64,000 bases of DNA from Arthrobacter sp. Alg241-R88 (GTDB lineage Bacteria > Actinomycetota > Actinomycetes > Actinomycetales > Micrococcaceae), in assembly GCF_900537115.1 (NCBI RefSeq), contig NZ_UNRG01000008.1:62001-126000 (forward strand). Reading direction: 5' to 3'. The translations under genes were made by a program, and so were the position numbers. Positions 51,801 through 61,021 of the stretch are shown here, one piece after another (the first letter of the stretch is position 1; the number at the start of each line of letters is the position of its first letter). The notes under the pieces are model-generated. The model did no database searches. It was given only the letters and a program-made list of their open reading frames with translations, and was not told the DNA's origin.

Positions 51801-53462
51801 TCAGTCCGCGGCCGGGATCAGGAAGCCGTCCCGGACCAGGTTGGCCACATCGGTGAGCAAACCGCTCCGGAACGAGCCGGCGTCGAACCCTTCCTCCCCG
51901 GTTCCCTGGACATCCCCACCGCCGCCCAGCAGGGCCTCCAGGGCACCGGCAATCTGGCCGGCGGACAGGTCGCCGTCGCAGGCGGAAATAAACCCGGCGA
52001 GTTCGGTGCTGAGGAGGTTGGTCCGGCGCAGGCCCGCACCTTGGCGGAGCAGGATCACCCCGGGGTGTTCGGCGCCGGGCCGCTGGTGGCGTTCCTCGGT
52101 GACGTCGTCGGCCACCAGCAGGTGCGCTTCGCTGATGTTGTTCGCTGCCAGCCAGTCCTGGCGTTCCAGGGCGGCGCCGAGGTGGGGGCCGATGGGCTGT
52201 TCGATGGGGTAGGTGATTTCCTCGAACCGGTTGAAGGCAGCCTGCCCGGGCGAAACGGGCCGGCGCAGCAGCACCATTCCGAAACCGATTCCCGCCACGT
52301 TCCGGGATTCGAAGTCTGCAAGGTAGGCCGCGTAGGCGTCACGGTAGTGCTGCCGGTCACGGCCCTCGGACGCGTCGCGCAGCCAGGTTTCGGCGTACTC
52401 CTCCGGGCCCACCATCTCCCGCTGGATGAACCAGGCATCCACGCCGTCGGGCACCCAGCCCTGGGGGCGCTCGTGCCAGGCAGCACCGGCCGGCACCTCC
52501 CAGTTTCCGAGCATTTGTGCCGTGCCGCCGGGAGCAAGCACGGCCGGCAGCCCGGCCACGAGGGCCGCCACGATTTCATCGCCCGGGAGCCCGCCGTCGC
52601 GGTACGTGAACTGCCCGGACGTCTCCTCCCCCGCACTCCGCGGAGTGATAACGAAGGGCGGGTTGGAGACCACCAGGCCGAAATCCTCGCCGGCAACGGG
52701 CTCCAGGAGCGAGCCAAGGCGAAGGCTCACCCGGTCCTCCAGCCGAGCCGGGTCCACCGACAGTGCCTCAGCGTTAAGCAGGATGTTGAACCGTGTAAAG
52801 GCCAGGGCCCGTTCCGAAATGTCCGTGGCCGTCACGTGCTCGCAGTGGTGCAGCAGGTGGAATGCCTGGATGCCGCACCCCGTCCCCAGGTCCAGCGCAC
52901 GCTTGGTGTGCCGCCGGAACGTTGTCTGCACCAGGGTGGTGGAGGCCTGGCCGATGCCCAGGACGTGGTCGTGCCGGAGGACCCCCTCCTGCTGATGCGC
53001 CGCGAGGTCGCTGGCCACCCACAGTTCCGCGCCGCCGCTGCCGTCCTCATTTGCATCCCAGCCGTACGGCCGCAGATCGGCTTTCGCCGCCAGGAGGGAG
53101 CCGCCGGGAACGGGCTCCACCAGCCCCAGCTCCTGCAGGCCCGCGGCACGGATGCCCGGCAGGGCGGCGTCGAGCGATTCGCTGGGCTGCGGCTCGGCGA
53201 GCAGCCATAAGCGGACGACGGCGGCGAGCGCCTTCGCGCCCTTGTCCCGCCGCTCCGCGCGCTCGGCAACCAGCAGTGCGGGGATGATCTGGTCACGGTT
53301 CAGCGCGGTGTAGGCCGATTCGCCCAAAAGCCCGGCGACGCCGTCGAGCGTGTAATCCACCTGGCGCAGGTCCGCGGCAAGTGCCGTGAGGAGCTCCGGG
53401 AGGTCGCTGCGGGGAGCGTCGGGGATGTTGCCGGCGGTGAACTCGTATAGGGATTTAGGCAC
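51801..53462 (-). CDS. Class I SAM-dependent methyltransferase with extra N- and C-domains
   Basis: A 553-residue protein. A winged-helix-like N-domain of about 170 residues precedes a Rossmann methyltransferase core: SAM motif ALDLGTGCGIQAFHL and the catalytic (N/D)PPF motif in VVSNPPFVIT, as in HemK/RsmC-type enzymes that modify N atoms of glutamine or guanine. A C-terminal segment of about 150 residues follows. GTG 53462 begins VPKSLYEF. The target, rRNA, protein or small molecule, cannot be told from sequence. Confidence 0.85.
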   Translation of the reverse strand: MPKSLYEFTAGNIPDAPRSDLPELLTALAADLRQVDYTLDGVAGLLGESAYTALNRDQIIPALLVAERAERRDKGAKALAAVVRLWLLAEPQPSESLDAALPGIRAAGLQELGLVEPVPGGSLLAAKADLRPYGWDANEDGSGGAELWVASDLAAHQQEGVLRHDHVLGIGQASTTLVQTTFRRHTKRALDLGTGCGIQAFHLLHHCEHVTATDISERALAFTRFNILLNAEALSVDPARLEDRVSLRLGSLLEPVAGEDFGLVVSNPPFVITPRSAGEETSGQFTYRDGGLPGDEIVAALVAGLPAVLAPGGTAQMLGNWEVPAGAAWHERPQGWVPDGVDAWFIQREMVGPEEYAETWLRDASEGRDRQHYRDAYAAYLADFESRNVAGIGFGMVLLRRPVSPGQAAFNRFEEITYPIEQPIGPHLGAALERQDWLAANNISEAHLLVADDVTEERHQRPGAEHPGVILLRQGAGLRRTNLLSTELAGFISACDGDLSAGQIAGALEALLGGGGDVQGTGEEGFDAGSFRSGLLTDVANLVRDGFLIPAAD

Positions 53463-53530
53463 CGCCCAAGTTTAGTCCGGCCATGGCCACCGGAAACCGG
53501 GACGGATCCCGGACGGGGTAGCGTTGAGGT

Positions 53531-54007
53531 ATGCCGACACCGCCTCCCATCCTTTTGCGCGCCCGGAAACAGCCTGTCAAGCCAGGGCGCCGCCGCCTTT
53601 CTGCCTTGGCACTGGCAGGTGCGGCGGCTGCGGCCCTGGCGGGGTGTTCGCCCGTGGTCTCGATCGAAAATGCGGACGTTCCCGGGTGGCGCGCCACTGC
53701 ACTGCCAACAGCCCCCGGCACCCTGATCGAAGACGCCGGCAAGATCCTCAACCGGGACCGCATCGTCCAGGAGGCGCGTGACATCCCTGCCGGCCGCTAC
53801 ACCCTGACGGCGACGTGCGAGGGCGGGGGCAAGGCCTTCTTTGCCGTGTCATTGGACGGGGAGGCTGTGGTGGACGCCGGAGCGGCGTGCAATGGCAGCA
53901 GGGAGATCACCAGGATCACGCTGCCACGGCCCGGGACCCTCGAAATCAGCACCTCCAGCGTGGACGCACCCCTGATCTACGCCTATCAATTGACGCCCGC
54001 CGAATAG
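53531..54007 (+). CDS. Small lipoprotein, first of a related pair
   Basis: A 158-residue protein with a long basic N-region, a hydrophobic signal segment SALALAGAAAAALAGC and lipobox LAGC. The mature part ends ITLPRPGTLEISTSSVDAPL then IYAYQLTPAE, a beta-rich module that also closes the next gene's product. It is divergent from the methyltransferase gene. Its envelope function is unknown. Confidence 0.75.
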   Translation: MPTPPPILLRARKQPVKPGRRRLSALALAGAAAAALAGCSPVVSIENADVPGWRATALPTAPGTLIEDAGKILNRDRIVQEARDIPAGRYTLTATCEGGGKAFFAVSLDGEAVVDAGAACNGSREITRITLPRPGTLEISTSSVDAPLIYAYQLTPAE

Positions 54008-54045
54008 GTATGGCCCGCAGCGGCGCGCGGGCTTAAAGTCGGACT

Positions 54046-54618
54046 ATGCCCAGTGTGCGGACCACCTCCGCGCCTTCCCCGGGGCGGACAGCCCGGGCGC
54101 CGCTGACGCGGAACCCAGTGGCCGCCGTCGTCCTCGGCCTTGTGCTGGCGGCAGGGCCGGCGCTCAGCGGCTGTGAATACACGTACGACGACGGCCGGAA
54201 CTGGGGCGATACTGCCGAGCCTGCGGAGACTGTGGCCCCTGCGCCGATATTCACCAGGGATCCGTTGCAGCGCGAGCCCGTCAGTGAGGCCGAGCTTGAA
54301 GCGTGGGTGGCCCGGACCCTTCCCGACACCGGCCACCCGGTGGTCCACGCCGCGGCCGGACTGCTGGCCCTGGGCGAGGTGCGGACCGAAACCACTGCCG
54401 TCATGGGGACGGGCACCTACGCGGTGGCCCTCACATGCCGAAGCCAGCGGCGCGTGACTTTTACGGTCCGAAGCGATTCACTCACCTTGGTGGAGCTGGG
54501 GCTGCGGTGCGGGGTAACCCGTGAAAACGTCATCTATCTCTCGGCCGAAACTGCCTTGACTATCACGGTGGAGGCCCGGACTTCTGCCAACTACGCCTAT
54601 CGCGTGCGGCGGCTGTGA
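54046..54618 (+). CDS. Small lipoprotein, second of a related pair
   Basis: A 190-residue lipoprotein. The signal AAVVLGLVLAAGPALSGC ends in LSGC. The C-terminal third (VALTCRSQRRVTFTVRSDSL to SANYAYRVRRL) matches the layout of the product of 53531-54007, including the spaced Cys pair and the final YAY-type motif, so the two likely arose by duplication. It follows at 38 bp, apparently co-transcribed. Function unknown. Confidence 0.75.
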   Translation: MPSVRTTSAPSPGRTARAPLTRNPVAAVVLGLVLAAGPALSGCEYTYDDGRNWGDTAEPAETVAPAPIFTRDPLQREPVSEAELEAWVARTLPDTGHPVVHAAAGLLALGEVRTETTAVMGTGTYAVALTCRSQRRVTFTVRSDSLTLVELGLRCGVTRENVIYLSAETALTITVEARTSANYAYRVRRL

Positions 54619-54651
54619 CGCCCTCCGGCGGGCTTTAGGCCGGCGGGGCGT
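54618..54651. terminator. Convergent GC-rich hairpin
   Basis: ACGCCC and CCGGC (54618-54629) pair with GCCGG and GGGCGT (54639-54651), with a small bulge, between the convergent lipoprotein and TrhO genes. It begins on the last base of the lipoprotein stop. There is no T-tract. Confidence 0.5.
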
Positions 54652-54671
54652 AGGCTGCACAGCCGCCGTCA

Positions 54672-55565
54672 TCAGGCCGCGCAGCCTTCAGGGCAACGGA
54701 GGGTTTCCGGGCTGGATGCGCACTCGCCGCAGTACAGGGTGAGGGTGCGGCAGCTGGGGTTGGAGCAGTTTTCGAACTTGCTGGTGGGGGCGGCGCAGCG
54801 GGTGCATTGCCCGATGGTTTTGGCATCCTCGCTGAACTCGAGGTGCATGCGCTTGTCGAACACGTACAGCGAACCTTCCCACAGCCCCTGGTCCTTGAAC
54901 GTTTCGCCGTACCGGACGATGCCCCCGTCCAACTGGTACACCTCTTTGAAGCCGCGGTTAACCATCAGGCTGGAGAGCACCTCACACCGGATGCCGCCGG
55001 TGCAGTAGGTGACCACCGGCTTGTCCTTCAGGGAGTCGTACTTGCCGGATTCGAGCTCCTTGATGAAGTCGTGGGTGGTGGCAACGTCGGGGACGATGGC
55101 GTCCTTGAACCGGCCGATCTGGGCCTCGAAGGCGTTCCGGCCGTCGAAGAAAACAACCTCCTCGCCGCCCTGCTTCTTGGCGTCAACCAGTTCGTGCAGC
55201 TCTTCAGGCTTGAGGTGGGTACCCCCGCCCACCACGCCGTTGGCGTCCACCTTGAGTTCACCGGGCGCGCCGAAGGAGACGATCTCATCGCGCACCTTGA
55301 CGCTCAGCCGCGGGAAGTCCTCGGCGCCGCCGTCGGACCACTTGACATCGATACCGTGGAATCCCTTGTATTCGCGCGTGGTCTTGACGTACTGCTTAAC
55401 TGCACCAATTTCGCCGCCCACCGTGGCATTGATGCCGTCCTTGGAAATGAGGATGCGGCCGGTCAGTCCCAGCTTCTCGCACAGGGCACGCTGCCACAGC
55501 CGCACCGCATCAGGATCTGCGATGGGGGTAAAGCCGTAAAAGAGCACAATTCGGTTCAAAGCCAC
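54672..55565 (-). CDS. trhO: tRNA uridine(34) hydroxylase, TrhO (rhodanese family)
   Basis: A 297-residue protein that hydroxylates U34 of tRNAs on the way to 5-(carboxy)methoxyuridine. An N-terminal UPF0176 domain is followed by a rhodanese domain with the active-site Cys in [11 protein letters not shown] Cys-rich zinc-binding tail follows ([25 protein letters not shown]). It starts 150 bp from the divergent GNAT gene. The domain order and length are normal for the family. Confidence 0.92.
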   Translation of the reverse strand: MALNRIVLFYGFTPIADPDAVRLWQRALCEKLGLTGRILISKDGINATVGGEIGAVKQYVKTTREYKGFHGIDVKWSDGGAEDFPRLSVKVRDEIVSFGAPGELKVDANGVVGGGTHLKPEELHELVDAKKQGGEEVVFFDGRNAFEAQIGRFKDAIVPDVATTHDFIKELESGKYDSLKDKPVVTYCTGGIRCEVLSSLMVNRGFKEVYQLDGGIVRYGETFKDQGLWEGSLYVFDKRMHLEFSEDAKTIGQCTRCAAPTSKFENCSNPSCRTLTLYCGECASSPETLRCPEGCAA

Positions 55566-55714
55566 GTATTTAAGGGTACCGGCTCGAATTCCGGCAGCCT
55601 GCCCGCCTGGCCCGGCAGCCCTCCATCATGGCGGCGCATCACAATTGCATAAGCACCGCGCTTCGGCCGCGGCTACCCCTGTTGCTTGTGACCGGGCTGG
55701 AATAGTCTCATCCC

Positions 55715-56407
55715 ATGAGCCCGGAAACCATGGTTAACGACATCACTGGCCTTCTCGAAGTATGGGTGGCCGGCTGGGCAGGTTGTCGCGGGTACCGGAC
55801 ATCCTCCGAAGGCCGCTTCCCCGCCGCATTCCGCGCTGACACCAGCGGGGAGTGGGAGTTTTTCGCGTCCGAGCCCACGGATGGTGAGTTTGCGGCTTTG
55901 GCTGCGAAGACGGCGGAAGTGCCGGCGAGGGTCCTGACGATCCTGACCAACGACCTCGCCCGCTACTCGGCCCTGGCCCGGCAGCACGGGCTGAACGTCA
56001 CCTCCGACTCCCAAGCCATGATGATCGTGGATATGGAAACCCAGGACGCCGAGGATCCCTGGCTTTCCGACGATGACCTGGCGCTCACAACCTCCTCGCA
56101 GGACGGTGTGCACTACGCGGTTGTCCGGTCCGGGGAGGCTTTGGCTGCCAGCGGCCGCGTCTACGTGGTGGGCGATACCGCGGTGTTCGACAAGATCATC
56201 ACCGAACCGGCCTTCCAACGGCGTGGACTGGGCAGTTTCATCATGCGGGCACTGGCGGCGCAGGCTTTTGAACATGACGTGCAAAGCGGCCTGCTGCTGG
56301 CATCCCTGGACGGCCAGAAGCTCTATTCCCACCTGGGTTGGACCACTGTCTCGCGCGTACTGATGCTTTCGGCATCCCACGACGGGTCCGATCTGTCCCT
56401 GAGCTAG
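55715..56407 (+). CDS. GNAT family N-acetyltransferase
   Basis: A 230-residue protein with the acetyl-CoA loop in EPAFQRRGLGSFIMRALA at about residues 167-184. The N-terminal half is an extra domain of about 110 residues with no clear motif. The substrate is unknown. It is divergent from trhO and 84 bp before the helicase gene in the same direction. Confidence 0.85.
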   Translation: MSPETMVNDITGLLEVWVAGWAGCRGYRTSSEGRFPAAFRADTSGEWEFFASEPTDGEFAALAAKTAEVPARVLTILTNDLARYSALARQHGLNVTSDSQAMMIVDMETQDAEDPWLSDDDLALTTSSQDGVHYAVVRSGEALAASGRVYVVGDTAVFDKIITEPAFQRRGLGSFIMRALAAQAFEHDVQSGLLLASLDGQKLYSHLGWTTVSRVLMLSASHDGSDLSLS

Positions 56408-56490
56408 TCCGGGTCCCGGACTCGCCTTAACCGGTTACCCCGAGGGCGAACCGGGCCTGCCGGTTTGTTACGGAGTGAAAGAATATTGGG

Positions 56491-58866
56491 GTGAACCCCC
56501 ATGACTCCCTGATTCCCTTGCTGGGCCGCGGCCCGGACCCGGAACAGCTGCGTCATGTCCGCACCATCCCCGCCCGTGAAGCCGTGCCTGGGCCGTGGCC
56601 CGAATGGGTTCACCCCGATCTCGTGGCCGCCTATGGTTCGCTCGGTGTCCACCAGCCCTACTGCCATCAGGTTGAAGCGGCGAACATCGCCCATGGCGGG
56701 GAGCATGTTGTGGTTGCTACCGGCACCGCCTCCGGAAAATCGCTCGCCTATCAACTGCCGGCGCTGGACGCCATCCACCGCTCCGAACTGCGGGTCCTTG
56801 CCGACCCCGGAAAGATTCACGACGACGGCGCGGTCACCCTGTACCTGTCCCCCACCAAGGCCCTCGCAGCCGACCAGCTGAACGCCATCAGGGCCCTGAA
56901 ACTGCCCACCGTGCGGGCGGAAACCTACGACGGCGACACCGACCCGGCGTCCCGCCGGTGGATCCGCGACCACGCCAATTTCATCCTGGCGAACCCGGAC
57001 ATGCTGCACTTTGGCATCCTGCCCAACCACGCCTGGTGGGCGGGGTTTTTCCGCCGCCTCCGCTACGTGATCATTGACGAGGCGCACAGCTACCGTGGTG
57101 TTTTCGGCTCGCATGTAGCCAACCTGATGCGGCGCCTCCGCCGGATCTGCGCGTACTACGGTGCCGGCTCGGCTTTCCCGGAGCCTGTCTTCATCGCTGC
57201 CTCGGCAACCGCATCCGACCCCAATATCTCCTTCGCCCGGCTGATCGGGGCACCCGTCAAGGCGGTGTCGGAGGATGGTTCACCGCATGGTTCGACCACC
57301 GTGGCTTTCTGGGAGCCGGCGCTGACCGAGCTCAAGGGTGAGAACGGTGCCAGGGAGCGGCGTACCGCTGTCGCGGAAACCGCGGACCTGCTGGCTAACC
57401 TGGTGTCAGCGCAGGTCCGCACCATAGCCTTCATCAAATCCCGGCGCGGCGCGGAGACCATCTCGTCCATCACCAAACGCCTCCTGGACGAGGTTGATCC
57501 AAGCCTGCCGCAGCGCGTAGCTGCCTACCGTTCCGGCTATCTTCCCGAGGAACGCCGGGCCGTGGAGAAGGCGCTGCGCTCGGGCAGGCTCCTGGGTGTT
57601 TCGAGCACCTCCGCCCTGGAGCTGGGCATCGACATTTCCGGGCTGGACGCCGTCCTGGTGGCCGGCTGGCCAGGCACCAGGGCTTCGCTATTCCAGCAGA
57701 TCGGGCGGGCCGGCCGGGCGGGGCAGGACGCCATCGCGGCGTTTGTGGCCAGTGACGATCCGCTGGACACGTTCCTGGTGAACCATCCGGAAGCGATTTT
57801 TGATGTTTCGGTGGAAGCTACCGTCTTCGACCCGTCGAACCCGTACGTACTCGGTCCGCACCTCTGCGCGGCAGCGGCCGAACTTCCGCTCGGTGTCGGC
57901 GAGCTTGACCTTTTTGGGAGCACTGCGGAGATGCTGTTGGACCGCTTGGTGGCCCAAGGCTATCTGCGCCGACGGCCCGCCGGCTGGTTCTGGACCCATT
58001 CCCAGAGCGCCGCGGCACTGGTGAACCTGCGGGCTGACGGGGGTGGGCCGGTGAGCATTGTCGATGCTGATACTGGCTCCCTCCTCGGAACGATGGACTC
58101 TCCCCAGACCCACTACCAGGCGCACACCGGCGCCGTTTACATCCACCAGGGCGACAGCTACGTTGTGGAGGACCTCAACGAGGACGATCACTGCGTGGTG
58201 GTCCGCCGGGCCAATCCCGACTACTACACCACGGCGCGGGATGTGACGCAGATCGAGGTACTGGAAACCCAGCGCACAGCCACGTGGGGTGATGTTTCCC
58301 TGCATTTCGGCGACGTGAAGGTCACTATGCAGGTGGTTTCCTTTCAACGCAAGGCCCTGATTTCCAATGAGATCCTCGGCGAGGAACCGCTTGATCTTGG
58401 TGCCAGGGACCTCTTCACCAAGGCTGTGTGGTTCGTTGTGGACAACCGGTCCCTTACCGCCGCCGGACTGATCGAGGCCCAGTTCCCGGGCGCCCTGCAT
58501 GCCGCGGAACACGCAGCAATCGGCCTGCTTCCGCTGGTGGCGTCCAGTGACCGGTGGGATATCGGCGGCGTCTCCACTGCCCTGCATGCCGACACCGGGG
58601 TGCCCACCATTTTTGTGTATGACGGGCACCCTGGCGGGGCCGGCTTCGCCGAACGCGGATTCGACAAGGCGAAGGTGTGGCTGGCCGCCACCCGGGACGC
58701 CATCAAAGCGTGTGAGTGCGAATCCGGCTGCCCCTCCTGTGTCCAGTCACCCAAGTGCGGTAACAAGAACAACCCGCTCGACAAGGCAGCGGCGGTCACC
58801 CTGCTCGATGTCCTGCTTAAGGACGCCACCGAGGCCAGCGGCATGAGCGTGGACGTCCAGCGCTGA
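56491..58866 (+). CDS. DEAD/DEAH-box helicase, MrfA/Hrq1-like
   Basis: A 791-residue superfamily 2 helicase. Motif I is ATGTASGKS (Lys83), motif II is DEAH at 196-199 (IIDEAHSY), motif VI is QIGRAGRAGQD. A C-terminal DUF1998 region ends in CECESGCPSCVQSPKCG, a four-Cys metal cluster typical of MrfA-type DNA-repair helicases. The GTG start gives a family-like N-terminus. This protein lies beside the Tad genes in mycobacteria too ('helicase/secretion neighbourhood'). It is convergent with the Tad cluster. Confidence 0.92.
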   Translation: MNPHDSLIPLLGRGPDPEQLRHVRTIPAREAVPGPWPEWVHPDLVAAYGSLGVHQPYCHQVEAANIAHGGEHVVVATGTASGKSLAYQLPALDAIHRSELRVLADPGKIHDDGAVTLYLSPTKALAADQLNAIRALKLPTVRAETYDGDTDPASRRWIRDHANFILANPDMLHFGILPNHAWWAGFFRRLRYVIIDEAHSYRGVFGSHVANLMRRLRRICAYYGAGSAFPEPVFIAASATASDPNISFARLIGAPVKAVSEDGSPHGSTTVAFWEPALTELKGENGARERRTAVAETADLLANLVSAQVRTIAFIKSRRGAETISSITKRLLDEVDPSLPQRVAAYRSGYLPEERRAVEKALRSGRLLGVSSTSALELGIDISGLDAVLVAGWPGTRASLFQQIGRAGRAGQDAIAAFVASDDPLDTFLVNHPEAIFDVSVEATVFDPSNPYVLGPHLCAAAAELPLGVGELDLFGSTAEMLLDRLVAQGYLRRRPAGWFWTHSQSAAALVNLRADGGGPVSIVDADTGSLLGTMDSPQTHYQAHTGAVYIHQGDSYVVEDLNEDDHCVVVRRANPDYYTTARDVTQIEVLETQRTATWGDVSLHFGDVKVTMQVVSFQRKALISNEILGEEPLDLGARDLFTKAVWFVVDNRSLTAAGLIEAQFPGALHAAEHAAIGLLPLVASSDRWDIGGVSTALHADTGVPTIFVYDGHPGGAGFAERGFDKAKVWLAATRDAIKACECESGCPSCVQSPKCGNKNNPLDKAAAVTLLDVLLKDATEASGMSVDVQR

Positions 58867-58934
58867 CGGGTCACCGGGATTCCTTCTGAGGGGAAGTCCG
58901 GCGTTGGGGATCCGGCGCCAAGAGGAGTCGCGGG

Positions 58935-59312
58935 CTACGGCGGAGGTCCTGCCCGGGCATGGCCGGTAGCTGACCCCAAGATGGTCCTCTCCGTCAGCTC
59001 GGTGTGAACCTCAAGCGTGTGCCCTTCCCCTTCCGAGCAGCTAAGCACCGAGGCAGCATGCCGGGCAGCTACCTCCGCAGCGAGCGTGCATGGTTCCCCG
59101 TCCGTGATGCCGCGCAGGGCGTCGGCGCCGGCGAGCGCAGCAAGATCAGCGGCGGCGGCTGCCCTGCTGGCCATCACGGCCGACTGCGCCAGGAGCAGCA
59201 GCAGCGCCATGGCCATCGTCACTACCAGGGCCAGTCCCGCGGCCAGGACAGTCCCGGACCCGCGTTCCCGGTTGTCCGTGCCGTGCTTCATCTCCGCACT
59301 GAAGCCCGTCAT
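58935..59312 (-). CDS. TadE-like protein of the helicase/secretion neighbourhood (Rv3654c-like)
   Basis: A 125-residue protein with an N-terminal RGSGTVLA then a single membrane span (LALVVTMAMALLLLLAQSAV) and an ARAAAAADLAALAGADAL segment, matching the Rv3654c family. It is presumably a pseudopilin-type surface component. Its start overlaps the TadE stop by four bases (ATGA). It is the last gene of the Tad operon. Confidence 0.85.
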   Translation of the reverse strand: MTGFSAEMKHGTDNRERGSGTVLAAGLALVVTMAMALLLLLAQSAVMASRAAAAADLAALAGADALRGITDGEPCTLAAEVAARHAASVLSCSEGEGHTLEVHTELTERTILGSATGHARAGPPP

Positions 59313-59884
59313 CCTGCCCCTGCCCCGGCGCCACCAGCCAGCCTCACATGTAACTGACCGGCAGCCCCGCCGCCGTAGGTGCCCCAGTGGTTCGGCCAGT
59401 GCGGCATTGCGGTTGCCGTTTCACTGCGTGTCGAAGCGCGGGCAGTGAGCGTCCAGGGAATCGACGCCCCCAGCGGGCCGCCTACGCGATCCGTGACGGT
59501 CACACTCAACCACTCCCCCTCTGCTGCGATAACCGCGGAGGCTGACGCACCCGAGAGGGTCCGGACGATCCTTTCCACTGCCGCGGAATCGTCACCGCGG
59601 GCCAAGGCCCGGGCACCGGCCCGTGCTCCCTCTTCCAGGCGCAGCTGGGTAACACCGGCCGCGGCACCTGCAAGGAGCATGGCCAGCAACAGCAGGACCG
59701 CAGGCAGCGTCACCGCGAACTCCGCGGTGACTGCCCCGCAGGACCCCGCAATGTGTCGGCCTTTGCTATGGCAGCGATCCCGTAGCGCGCAGTACCCGGC
59801 TACCCCCGAATTCGGCCACGGACTCCTCCGGTTGCCTGGACCCGGAGGCAGCCGGAGGCGCAAAACGTCGGGTGCACAGGTCAT
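59309..59884 (-). CDS. TadE-like pilus assembly protein
   Basis: A 191-residue protein with the TadE signature GAVTAEFAVTLPAVLLLLAML at about residues 50-70, carrying the Glu five residues into the mature pseudopilin. A long basic N-terminal extension precedes it. It overlaps both neighbours by four bases, as expected for co-translated Tad genes. It probably forms a minor pilin. Confidence 0.85.
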   Translation of the reverse strand: MTCAPDVLRLRLPPGPGNRRSPWPNSGVAGYCALRDRCHSKGRHIAGSCGAVTAEFAVTLPAVLLLLAMLLAGAAAGVTQLRLEEGARAGARALARGDDSAAVERIVRTLSGASASAVIAAEGEWLSVTVTDRVGGPLGASIPWTLTARASTRSETATAMPHWPNHWGTYGGGAAGQLHVRLAGGAGAGAG

Positions 59885-60231
59885 GGCAGTGCCAGTGCCG
59901 TGCGAATCAGGTTGAGCAGGAACCCCCGTACTTCCTCGCTGCGAAGGATGAAGACCAACAGCCCCGCAAACCCGACGGCTGCGAGAGTGGTGATGGCGTA
60001 TTCAGCGGTGGCCATGCCGGCTTCCGATCCCATGAGCCGACGCACGCCAGAACGGTGACGCGGAAGAGTTGCGCCCGGGTAGAGCTCCACAACGTTGGCC
60101 GGCAGGCCAACGGCGCCAGCGCGGCGGGAATACGCGGGCTGGCGGCCGCTGAGGCGTCGTTTTGGGTTCGCCCGGGATGCGGTGAGTGCTGCGGCTCCGG
60201 CGGCGTAGTGGCGGTCCTGGTTGATGGACAT
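59881..60231 (-). CDS. DUF4244 protein (Flp-pilin-like)
   Basis: A 116-residue protein ending in GMATAEYAITTLAAVGFAGL then LVFIL, a pilin-like helix with the usual Glu. DUF4244 proteins lie next to tadC and TadE in Actinobacteria and probably are the main pilin of the system. AAAGGAAAC precedes ATG 60231. It is 169 bp downstream of tadC, a gap containing the inverted repeat GCCGGC (60252-60257)/GCCGGC (60264-60269), which may attenuate or reset transcription. Confidence 0.85.
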   Translation of the reverse strand: MSINQDRHYAAGAAALTASRANPKRRLSGRQPAYSRRAGAVGLPANVVELYPGATLPRHRSGVRRLMGSEAGMATAEYAITTLAAVGFAGLLVFILRSEEVRGFLLNLIRTALALP

Positions 60232-60400
60232 GGGCTGTTTCCTTTCTGTGGGCCGGCAGGGCTGCCGGCTTCTTCGACTCTTCCGGGCCCGGCTGCAACC
60301 GCTAAGGCCTGGGCTGGCGTAAGTGGAAAAGTCAGGTCTGTTTCCCCCTGTGGAGGGAAAGAGTGCGTATTTGTGCTTCCAGCCGGCACCCTTGTGCGGG

Positions 60401-61021
60401 CTAGGATCCGGACGGCACGAGGGCAAGCAGGACGGGCACAACGCCCAGGCAAATGAAGGCTGGAAGCGAACACAGGCCCAGCGGGACCACCAGCTTCACG
60501 CCCAGCGAGGCCGCCCGCTTCTCAGCAGCACGAAACCTTTCGCGGCGGAGCGTGGCAGCCTGCGCATAGAGGATGGCGGAGGACGGCGCACCCGTGAGTG
60601 CCGCGAACCCCAGCGCGTCCCGCAGCTCCAGGATTTCGGGAAGCCGGACTGCTGAGCTGCGCCACGCCGTTTCCCAGTCCGCTCCAATTGCGAGCGCCGA
60701 AACAACCGGCCGGAGGGACTCCCTGTACTCGGTCGATGCACAGGCGGACACCAGTTCGAGGGAACGCCCAATCCCGGACCCGGCGTCCAGCATGGCTGCC
60801 ACCAGTTCGAGCATCATGGCTGTGTCCCTCAGGCCATCGGAACCGGCCCCGTTCTGATGCCGTCCGTCCGCACCCGGCGGATCGGTTCCTGAAACGTGGG
60901 GGCCTGCCGGTGGCAGGTTCATGAGCCGCTTCCGTACGCTGCCTTTGCCAGGACACAGGAGCCACGCTGCCGAGGCCGTGGCAAGGAAGAACGAAATTGC
61001 CAAAACAGCAGCTTCGGTCAT
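60401..61021 (-). CDS. Type II secretion F family protein, TadC-like
   Basis: A 206-residue polytopic membrane protein. It has an N-terminal span (VLAISFFLATASAAWLLC), a cytoplasmic T2SSF domain (LELVAAMLDAGSGIGRSLEL) and two C-terminal spans (VVPLGLCSLPAFICLGVVPV). Its start overlaps the TadB stop by four bases, so the short form is chosen. It should form the inner-membrane platform with TadB. Confidence 0.88.
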   Translation of the reverse strand: MTEAAVLAISFFLATASAAWLLCPGKGSVRKRLMNLPPAGPHVSGTDPPGADGRHQNGAGSDGLRDTAMMLELVAAMLDAGSGIGRSLELVSACASTEYRESLRPVVSALAIGADWETAWRSSAVRLPEILELRDALGFAALTGAPSSAILYAQAATLRRERFRAAEKRAASLGVKLVVPLGLCSLPAFICLGVVPVLLALVPSGS

